Source: Chloroflexota bacterium (lineage in GTDB: Bacteria; Chloroflexota; Anaerolineae; Aggregatilineales; Aggregatilineaceae). Taken from it: 13,017 bases of DNA. The position numbers and the translations under genes are program-made. The stretch covers positions 1-13,017 of the forward strand of contig JACRBK010000463.1 in assembly GCA_016234525.1 (NCBI GenBank), written 5' to 3'. Below are positions 7,701 to 12,136 of the stretch, piece by piece (the stretch's first letter is position 1; every line of letters starts with the position of its first letter). Under the pieces are notes generated by a model, which worked only from the letters and a program-made list of their open reading frames with translations, was not told where the DNA came from and did no database searches.

Positions 7701-8102
7701 CGAGTTCACGTTGTCGCTGACCCAGTGAGTCTTGTGATCATAGAAGAAAGTAACGGCTTTGTCTTCGTCCAGCACCAGCGGGATATTCGCTCCACCGGGT
7801 TCAGCGTGCAGGCCATAGTTTTCGTCCCAACCGGCGTTGAGAGCGGCTTTATATTCATAGCTGCCCGCCGGGAGTTCGAAGGTGGCGACCCACAGGTCGT
7901 CCGCCGGATCGTAGGTTAAAAACGTCTTATCGCATTCAGGCGCCCAATCGTTGGCGCAGCCCAAAACAGCCTGAATCGTCCCCGCGATGGTAACACTGTC
8001 GGGGCGGGGGGTGTTTTCCTGCGCCTGGGCCGTAGAAAGCAGCGCGAGTCCGGCCAGGACCAAAACCAGCAGAATAACCCAAGAACGTCTAAACAGTTTC
8101 AT
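4704..8102 (-). CDS. pulA: Secreted pullulanase-type alpha-1,6-glucosidase (GH13)
   Basis: The enzyme hydrolyses alpha-1,6 branch points of pullulan, glycogen or starch outside the cytoplasm. The start is ATG at 8102, behind GGGGAG (8114-8109). It gives 1132 residues with a signal peptide (KLFRR, hydrophobic stretch, cleavage probably after AQA at residue 27). Next come two copies of an X25-like module (about 45-130 and 147-235), each with a Cys-(8)-Cys spaced GC..DWAP.C segment. A pullulanase N2-like region and a CBM48-like module (LKVWAPTAKSVKLHLF) follow. The GH13 catalytic domain shows FNWGYDPFHYTVPEGSYA, region I DVVYNH (D654-H659), nucleophile D727 in GYRFDLMGHH, acid/base E764 in YGEGW and D895 in EAHDNE. 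The triad is complete. A C-terminal beta-sandwich ends at VLPE with no membrane anchor, so release is expected. An in-frame start 24 codons upstream (8174) is rejected because it would bury the signal peptide. The gene is monocistronic, with its own promoter and terminator. Confidence 0.93.
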   Translation of the reverse strand: MKLFRRSWVILLVLVLAGLALLSTAQAQENTPRPDSVTIAGTIQAVLGCANDWAPECDKTFLTYDPADDLWVATFELPAGSYEYKAALNAGWDENYGLHAEPGGANIPLVLDEDKAVTFFYDHKTHWVSDNVNSILANVPGSYQAGIGCPGDWAPDCLRSLLQDPDGDGVYAFSTSMIPAGDWEAKVAYNQSWDLNYGADGAGNGPNILFNVPAVGHNVTFTYNTADNMITITVSEEPVATEEEVAAALAAGATIGDLNTAKAVWVNENTIAWNLKPGGVASYKLHYAPDGGLKIEEGKVVGGETISLRKETDGLSEEILAEYPHLAGYTALTIKDEDLPKIPDILKGQFAISITGTGGQITDATSVQFAGVLDALYTYDGELGLIFDNGVPTLKVWAPTAKSVKLHLFADPKPDTASTVYDMTLDPEYGVWSVTGEAGWNYQYYLYEVEVYVPSTGAVEHNLVTDPYSVSLSTNSQRSQIVDLLNDTSLMPPGWNEMTKPALETPEDIVLYELHVRDFSASDPGVPDAWKGTFMAFTAPESAGMQHLKDLAAAGLTHIHLLPVFDIATINENKAERVEPDAAELASFPADSDQQQALIDPIRDQDAFNWGYDPFHYTVPEGSYATNPNGTTRILQFRRMVQSLNDAGLRVVLDVVYNHTNSSGQGDRSVLDKVVPGYYHRLNALGGVEHSTCCENTATENAMMEKLMIDSVIMWSKAYKIDGYRFDLMGHHMKSDMEDLRAALDALTLDADGVDGKTIYVYGEGWDFGEVAQNARGTNATQLNLPGTGIGTFNDRIRDAIRGGSPFGGRQEQGFVNGLYYDNNGFTPGTEDEQKARLLHFADMIRVGLAGNLANYEFEGADGSVIKGSEVDYNGSPAGYTLDPQEQIAYAEAHDNETLFDKIQYAAPESATVADRVRMQNMGISIITLSQGVPFLHAGQDMLRSKSMDRNSYNSGDWFNKLDFTYMTNNWAVGLPNTNNQDMWPVIQPLLANPDIQPQQADIVQSVVHFQEMLKIRKSSRLFRLTTADDVIARLTFQNTGPEQLPGLIVMSVSDMGDLEDLDPDHELVVVLFNATDDEVTFTQADLADVALQLHPVQAVSADPVVQTSAFDAATGTFTVPARTTAVFVLPE

Positions 8103-8200
8103 TTCAGACTCCCCAAAAGAATTTAAATCGGTTGATGAGCAAGAGAACAAACAAGCGCTTACGCGGTATGTCATGCTCCTTTCTACACAAGGATAATTCT

Positions 8201-8229
8201 ATTATGTCGTGTGTTTATCAATCATGCAA
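8201..8229 (-). promoter_or_regulatory. Candidate promoter of the pullulanase gene
   Basis: On the minus strand TTGCAT (8229-8224) and CATAAT (8206-8201) are separated by exactly 17 nt. The -10 matches the sigma-70 consensus at five of six positions, while the -35 matches only three. The predicted transcript would carry a leader of about 90 nt. The -35 box overlaps a perfect palindrome, which suggests a regulated promoter. Confidence 0.45.
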
Positions 8230-8241
8230 ATCGGTTTGCAT
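8224..8241. promoter_or_regulatory. LacI-family-type operator candidate
   Basis: ATGCAAA (8224-8230) and TTTGCAT (8235-8241) form a perfect 7-bp inverted repeat around TCGG. The GCAAA...TTTGC arms and the central CG are typical of operators of LacI/GalR-family sugar regulators. It overlaps the -35 box of the predicted pullulanase promoter, so a bound repressor would block polymerase. No LacI-family gene is in the window. The assignment is inference from the shape of the site. Confidence 0.5.
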
Positions 8242-8292
8242 CGTGAAAAATCGCGCATTAAAACGGTTAACATGATGCTTTTTATGCCGGAG

Positions 8293-8328
8293 AACAAAAA
8301 CAAAAAAACCGCCTGATAGAGCGGTTTT
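8293..8328 (-). terminator. Intrinsic terminator of the frr-uppS-cdsA cluster
   Basis: AAAACCGC (8305-8312) and GCGGTTTT (8321-8328) form an 8-bp stem with an 8-nt loop. Read on the minus strand the stem runs into a long T-rich tract (complement of 8295-8308). It lies 46 nt past the cdsA stop. Confidence 0.85.
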
Positions 8329-8373
8329 GGGAGGATCAAGGATTAGGGCGGAGAGATAGGGCCGCGCCGAAAT

Positions 8374-9177
8374 TTAAAAGACAAACCAGATCAGGTAAAA
8401 ATAGCTGATTGCCGCCGCAACCAATACTGAATCCGTGCGATCTAACACACCGCCGTGACCAGGGATCAGATGGCTGGAATCTTTCGCGCCGACCTGCCGT
8501 TTGATCACCGAGATCGCCAGATCGCCCACCGTGCCGAGCGTACCGATCAACAGACCGAGCACCGCGCCGTGCGCCCAACTTAATACATCGCTGGACACTA
8601 ACATGGCTACCCCTGCCCCGAACAGCGGCCCGCCGATCACGCTGCCGATATAACCTTCCCAGGTTTTTTTAGGGCTGACACGCGGCGAGAGTTTGTGTTT
8701 GCCCCAGGTGCGCCCCACAAAAAAGGCGGCGCTGTCGGAAAACGCCACGCAGCCATAGATCAGCAGGGTCAGGTAGGCCCCTTCTTTTAGCTCGCGGATG
8801 GCGACCACGAAACTGCCTAACCAGCCAAGATACAGCCCGCCGAACACCGCCAGCGCCAGGTCCGTGATCATGGGAGGACGATTGCGCTCCATGCTGACAA
8901 TAGCGTAAAAAACGCCGACAATCAGCACCAGGGCTACCGCTGGTTCGCGCCAGTCGGGATGATCGAACCACGTCGCTGCCCACAGCAGCGCGATCAGACT
9001 CAGGACCAGAAACTCCGGCGGGTGATAGCTGCCCTGCCGCAGCAGCCGCGTATATTCATCTCCAGCCAGCAGCAGCGCCGCCAGGATAACCAGGGCGAAC
9101 AACCAGTCGCCCGCCAGCACTACCCCCACCAGGATCGGCAGTGCGACTACCGCCACTATCACGCGCGTTTTGAGCAT
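8374..9177 (-). CDS. cdsA: Phosphatidate cytidylyltransferase (CDP-diglyceride synthase)
   Basis: CdsA makes CDP-diacylglycerol from CTP and phosphatidic acid, the branch point of phospholipid synthesis, in the cytoplasmic membrane. The 267-residue protein is mostly hydrophobic, with about seven to eight membrane segments. The family signature lies near the C-terminus at residues 223-249: SVIKRQ, then AKD (K232, D233), then PGHGGVLDRTD (P239-D249). The earlier SPKKTWEGYIGS block is also typical. The ATG at 9177 follows the uppS stop by 41 nt. The ribosome binding site is weak (GAGACAA on the minus strand). It is the last gene of the frr-uppS-cdsA cluster, and an intrinsic terminator follows. 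The length and motif order are normal for the family. Confidence 0.95.
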   Translation of the reverse strand: MLKTRVIVAVVALPILVGVVLAGDWLFALVILAALLLAGDEYTRLLRQGSYHPPEFLVLSLIALLWAATWFDHPDWREPAVALVLIVGVFYAIVSMERNRPPMITDLALAVFGGLYLGWLGSFVVAIRELKEGAYLTLLIYGCVAFSDSAAFFVGRTWGKHKLSPRVSPKKTWEGYIGSVIGGPLFGAGVAMLVSSDVLSWAHGAVLGLLIGTLGTVGDLAISVIKRQVGAKDSSHLIPGHGGVLDRTDSVLVAAAISYFYLIWFVF

Positions 9178-9218
9178 AGAGTTGTCTCGATAGGTGGAAT
9201 GAGTTTCAGGACCTTAAT

Positions 9219-9941
9219 TTAAGGTTGAAGCACCAACCCGAACCGGCGTTCACGCCGGGCAAAATAAACCAGTGCTTTGAGCAGTTCATCGCGGTCAAAG
9301 TCCGGCCAATAGGCTGGGGTCGCATAATATTCTGCATACGACGCCTGCCAGAGCAAAAAATTGCTCAGGCGCATTTCGCCCGCTGTGCGGATCACCAGGT
9401 CTGGGTCCGGCTGTCCGGCGGTATACAGGTAATAATCCACCAGCTTTTCGTCAATTTCTTCAGACGGAACACCATCTTCTACAATACGCCGAATGGCCTG
9501 AAGCAAGTCCTGCCGCCCGCCATAATTGAAGGCCACATTCAAAACAAGCTGGTCGTTGTTGCGTGTCATATCAATGGCTTTGCGGACTTTCGCTTGCAGC
9601 ATAGCCGACAGCCCGTCGAGCTCCCCGATATGGCGGAGCTGCACCCCGTTCGCATTGAGTTGATTCAATTCACGGTCGATCACGGTTTCGAGAATATTCA
9701 TCAGGCCGCGCACTTCGGCTTCGGGACGTCCCCAATTTTCTGTCGAAAAGGCATAGATTGTCAGAATTTTGATGCCAAACTCGCTGCACGCACGCAAGAT
9801 GCGCCGCAAATTCTCTACCCCGGCCCGGTGTCCTGCCAGACGCGGCAGCCCGCGTGACTTGGCCCACCGCCCATTGCCATCCATGATAACTGCTACATGA
9901 TAGGGGATACGTTCCGGCAGGGTTAAAACTTCATCTGCCAT
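9219..9941 (-). CDS. uppS: Isoprenyl transferase (undecaprenyl diphosphate synthase)
   Basis: UppS condenses isopentenyl diphosphate units onto farnesyl diphosphate to make the C55 lipid carrier used in peptidoglycan and other wall-polymer synthesis. The 240-residue protein has the family start VAVIMDGNGRWAK with the catalytic Asp at 21. It also has GHRAG, FSTENWGRP, and the C-terminal RTAGEMRLSNFLLWQ (185-199) carrying the Arg residues that bind the diphosphate of isopentenyl diphosphate. It is a soluble cis-prenyltransferase. GGAG (minus strand, 9955-9952) is 10 nt from the ATG. Upstream, between frr and uppS, is a perfect hairpin at 9957-9979. The gene order frr-uppS-cdsA is widely conserved and supports the call. 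A different chain length (decaprenyl) cannot be excluded from sequence alone. Confidence 0.95.
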   Translation of the reverse strand: MADEVLTLPERIPYHVAVIMDGNGRWAKSRGLPRLAGHRAGVENLRRILRACSEFGIKILTIYAFSTENWGRPEAEVRGLMNILETVIDRELNQLNANGVQLRHIGELDGLSAMLQAKVRKAIDMTRNNDQLVLNVAFNYGGRQDLLQAIRRIVEDGVPSEEIDEKLVDYYLYTAGQPDPDLVIRTAGEMRLSNFLLWQASYAEYYATPAYWPDFDRDELLKALVYFARRERRFGLVLQP

Positions 9942-9956
9942 AGCTTATGTGCTCCA

Positions 9957-9979
9957 GCAGGGGCAGTAGTTGCCCCTGC
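9957..9979. repeat. Perfect 9-bp hairpin between frr and uppS
   Basis: GCAGGGGCA (9957-9965) pairs exactly with TGCCCCTGC (9971-9979) around GTAGT. It lies in the 53-nt frr-uppS gap, immediately before the uppS ribosome binding site. It has no T-tract on either side. It resembles the hairpin at 1206-1236 in its AGGGG/CCCCT core, so both may belong to one family of intergenic palindromes. Confidence 0.6.
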
Positions 9980-9994
9980 AAATAAACCTGACGA

Positions 9995-10552
9995 TTAGAC
10001 TTCCATGATCTCGGCTTCTTTGCGCTTGCCAGCTTCATCGATCTCGCGGATATATTTGTCCGTGAGTTTTTGCATTTCTTCCTGGCCGTGTTTGTTGTCA
10101 TCTTCCGAGATAATCTTCTCTTTTTCCATCTCGCGCAGATCGTCAATGGCGCTGCGGCGCACATTGCGCACCGCAACACGGGATTCTTCGGCGCGACGAT
10201 GGACCAGTTTTTGCAGTTCCGTGCGCCGTTCTTGGGTTAGCGCCGGGATATTAAGGCGGATGATTGTACCATCATTGTTGGGGGTCAGCCCCAATTCCGA
10301 AGCCAGGATCGCTTTTTCGATGGCTTTGAGCGAAGTTTTATCGAATGGGCGGATCGAGATCAATTGCGCTTCCGGGGTGGTGATCGTCGCCAGTTGGTAA
10401 AGCGGCGTCGCTGTGCCGTAATACTCTACGTGCAGCTTTTCGACCAGTGCCGGTGAAGCACGACCGGTGCGCATTCCTTTGAGGTCGTCTTCTAACACGG
10501 CAACAGCACTTTTCATGCGATCTTCAGCGTCTTTCAAAACTTCTTTTATCAT
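9995..10552 (-). CDS. frr: Ribosome recycling factor
   Basis: RRF, together with EF-G, splits the post-termination ribosome so that subunits can be reused. The 185-residue length is exactly what the family shows. GMRTGRASPALVEKLHVEYYGTATPLYQLA near residues 25-55, ISIRPFD, the IRLNIPALTQERRTEL segment and the charged coiled-coil helices at both ends are all typical. The ATG at 10552 is preceded by CGGAG nine nt upstream. A consensus -35 (TTGACA) lies in the upstream gap. In many bacteria pyrH, tsf and rpsB precede frr. Here a divergent OsmC-like gene is found instead, so frr starts the transcription unit. Confidence 0.96.
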   Translation of the reverse strand: MIKEVLKDAEDRMKSAVAVLEDDLKGMRTGRASPALVEKLHVEYYGTATPLYQLATITTPEAQLISIRPFDKTSLKAIEKAILASELGLTPNNDGTIIRLNIPALTQERRTELQKLVHRRAEESRVAVRNVRRSAIDDLREMEKEKIISEDDNKHGQEEMQKLTDKYIREIDEAGKRKEAEIMEV

Positions 10553-10602
10553 CTGACTTTACTCCGGTGACAGGCAAGAATCAACAGTACGATTGTGATA
10601 AA

Positions 10603-10631
10603 ATTTTCACCTATTCGCCCCGGCTTGTCAA
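10603..10631 (-). promoter_or_regulatory. Candidate promoter of frr-uppS-cdsA
   Basis: On the minus strand a perfect -35 hexamer TTGACA (10631-10626) is followed after 17 nt by GAAAAT (10608-10603), which matches the -10 consensus at four of six positions. It lies 50 nt ahead of the frr start. Nothing else in the frr-osmC gap matches as well in this direction. Confidence 0.5.
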
Positions 10632-10750
10632 ACCCACCATCACCTGACAATGGCACCGAGTAGAATACACCCTGAGGTACGAAATACCGCACTTCGATCA
10701 AATTGGGTGCATCGTTTGTTGTGGTGCTGCATCTAATCTCTTGATAAAGC

Positions 10751-10763
10751 TGAATAGTATTCA
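10751..10763. promoter_or_regulatory. 13-bp perfect palindrome upstream of the OsmC-like gene, possible operator
   Basis: TGAATA-G-TATTCA is a perfect 6-1-6 inverted repeat, 2 nt ahead of the ribosome binding site AAAGGA (10766-10771) and 16 nt before the ATG. The shape is like a half-length Fur/PerR-type box, but the regulator is unknown. TAGTAT within it could also serve as a -10 element, though no -35 box fits. Confidence 0.35.
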
Positions 10764-10779
10764 ACAAAGGATTATAAAC

Positions 10780-11175
10780 ATGGAAATGCAAATTGTCTTC
10801 CCCGGTCAAATGCGGGTCGATGCCTTAGTCGACGATCTTGTTATTACGACCAACCAGGATGGATCGGCTCCTTCACCGTTTATGTTGTTCCTGGCCTCGA
10901 TGGGGACCTGCGCGGGTGTGTACGTGTTAGGGTTCTGCAAGCAGCGCGGCCTGTCTACTGAAGGTATCCGCATCGTTCAGCACACCCGCTCGAACCCGCT
11001 GACACACATGGTAGAAAATGTCGAGATCGATATTCAACTGCCGCTGGATTTCCCGGAACAATATAAGAGCGCCGTGATCCGTTCGGCGGAACTGTGCGCC
11101 GTAAAAAAACACCTGGAAAACCCGCCGACGTTCGATGTCCATACCTCGGTTGTGCAGCCGGAAATGCTCAAATAA
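10780..11175 (+). CDS. OsmC/YhfA-like peroxiredoxin-family protein
   Basis: The start is the ATG at 10780, preceded by AAAGGA eight nt upstream. An in-frame TTG at 10741 lacks such a site. The 131-residue protein has the OsmC-fold features SPFMLFLASMGTCAGVYVLGFCKQRGL with C44, and a second conserved cysteine C106 in SAELCAVKKHLENPP. In OsmC/Ohr proteins this Cys pair reduces organic hydroperoxides through a disulfide cycle. YhfA-like members share the fold and are less well characterised. The length fits the short YhfA-like group. The protein has no signal or membrane segment. It is transcribed away from frr and ends in its own terminator, so it is probably a single-gene unit. Peroxide activity is inferred from the cysteines, not shown. 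Confidence 0.85.
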   Translation: MEMQIVFPGQMRVDALVDDLVITTNQDGSAPSPFMLFLASMGTCAGVYVLGFCKQRGLSTEGIRIVQHTRSNPLTHMVENVEIDIQLPLDFPEQYKSAVIRSAELCAVKKHLENPPTFDVHTSVVQPEMLK

Positions 11176-11201
11176 CCCACGAAACGTACATCGTAAAAAT
11201 C

Positions 11202-11236
11202 ACAAAATGACACCCTGACGGGTGTTGTTTTGTTTT
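11202..11236 (+). terminator. Intrinsic terminator of the OsmC-like gene
   Basis: The core stem ACACCC (11210-11215) / GGGTGT (11220-11225) with loop TGAC extends outward through two G-T pairs and an A/T run to about 13 bp. The descending arm merges with TGTTTTGTTTT. It begins 27 nt past the stop codon. Confidence 0.75.
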
Positions 11237-11316
11237 CCCCTTGTTTCATTTTCTCCTGCCCATCGTTTTTCCATTCAATTCCCATCCATTCTCCATGTGA
11301 AGCTGCTGGATTCGTC

Positions 11317-11322
11317 TATACT
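11317..11322 (+). promoter_or_regulatory. Possible -10 element for the FHA regulator/kinase unit
   Basis: TATACT matches the -10 consensus at five of six positions and lies 47 nt ahead of the proposed TTG start. No recognisable -35 hexamer is found at 16-18 nt upstream, so this is weak support. Confidence 0.25.
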
Positions 11323-11353
11323 AAGTAATAGGGAAATCAATCACAAGTGCCAC

Positions 11354-11359
11354 AAGGAG
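11354..11359 (+). promoter_or_regulatory. Ribosome binding site deciding a TTG start
   Basis: AAGGAG stands 9 nt ahead of TTG at 11369, an ideal spacing, and is the only strong site in this gap. The in-frame ATG-type candidates further upstream lie inside or next to the terminator of the previous gene. This fixes the start of the FHA-winged-helix gene. Confidence 0.7.
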
Positions 11360-11368
11360 ATTTTGGGA

Positions 11369-12100
11369 TTGAAAGGATTACTGCCTGTGTTTGAAGTACA
11401 CGGCCCCAACGATGAAAGCTTTGCGGTGGAACTGACCAAAGACCGCTTGACGATTGGCCGGTTTCAAGACTTTAACGATATTGGACTGGAACCCGATCCC
11501 CAACAGTTGATTACACGCAAGGCGCATTGTGTCATCGAACGCGAGGCCGATACGTGGTGGGTAATCGATAACGGCAGCGTTAACCGGACATTTATCCGGC
11601 GCGAGGCAGGAGTCGAGGTGGTCTTTGGGCGGGCCTCGATCCAGGATGGTGACGCGATCCGCATTTTGGGGCTGCTGACCGATAGCGGGCAGCCGCTCTA
11701 TTGGGAACTCGTGTTCCGTGATCCGCTCAAAACGCAGCGCGTTGACGAAGGATCGAGCACTGTCTTTATCGAATACGACTGGATTCAAGCGCGGCTGTTT
11801 CGTATCGAAGGCACACACCGCGAAGAAATTCGCAATTTGCGCCCGCAGGAACACAAGCTGATTCGTTACATGGACCAGCGCAACCGTGCCAACGGGCAGA
11901 TCGCGGTGATGTGTTCGTATGAGGAATTGATCACGGCGATATGGGGCGACGAGATCAACCACGTCGAGGCGGAAGTGAATCATTTGGTGTATGAACTGCG
12001 CCAAAAGATCGAACCCGACCCAAATGATCCCCGTTTTTTACAGTCGGTGCGTGGCCTGGGCTACCGCCTGGAAACACGTCCGACCCGCGCGTCGCGTTAG
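11369..12100 (+). CDS. FHA domain - winged-helix (OmpR/PhoB-type) transcriptional regulator
   Basis: The proposed TTG start gives 243 residues. An earlier in-frame start at 11222 would add a 49-residue stretch translated from terminator and leader DNA. Residues 7-110 form an FHA domain: LTIGRF with G30 and R31, TRKAHCVIE with H53, and DNGSVNRTFI with N72 and T74. The serine normally found three residues before the His is replaced by R50, with K51 at the usual Arg. Residues about 145-240 are a Trans_reg_C winged helix: LRPQEHKLIRYM, the helix YEELITAIWGD, EVNHLVYELRQKIEPDP (recognition helix region) and SVRGLGYRLE (wing). FHA domains bind phosphothreonine peptides, and the winged helix binds DNA. 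The regulator therefore probably responds to Ser/Thr phosphorylation rather than to a histidine kinase. A Ser/Thr kinase gene follows 36 nt downstream. There is no receiver domain and no BTAD domain as in EmbR. Confidence 0.85.
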   Translation: MKGLLPVFEVHGPNDESFAVELTKDRLTIGRFQDFNDIGLEPDPQQLITRKAHCVIEREADTWWVIDNGSVNRTFIRREAGVEVVFGRASIQDGDAIRILGLLTDSGQPLYWELVFRDPLKTQRVDEGSSTVFIEYDWIQARLFRIEGTHREEIRNLRPQEHKLIRYMDQRNRANGQIAVMCSYEELITAIWGDEINHVEAEVNHLVYELRQKIEPDPNDPRFLQSVRGLGYRLETRPTRASR

Positions 12101-12136
12101 GCTGCTGTCTGACCTTGAGGAGGGAAGAACGCACTT

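Noticed and set aside
8103..8174. 24-codon N-terminal extension of the pullulanase
   Set aside because: It would place the signal peptide internally; the ATG at 8102 has a strong GGGGAG site and gives a standard signal peptide.
10625..10650. TTGTCA...TGACAA 6-bp inverted repeat with a 14-nt loop in the frr upstream region
   Set aside because: The arms are short and widely spaced, and one arm is the -35 box itself, so chance similarity is likely.
10549..10809. 86-codon minus-strand frame covering the frr-OsmC gap
   Set aside because: It runs through the frr promoter, overlaps the frr start and the beginning of the OsmC-like gene, and has no family resemblance or ribosome binding site that I can see.
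11222..11368. N-terminal extension of the FHA regulator from an upstream start
   Set aside because: The extension is translated from the terminator stem and leader of the preceding gene, is unlike the FHA family, and a good AAGGAG site stands before the TTG at 11369.
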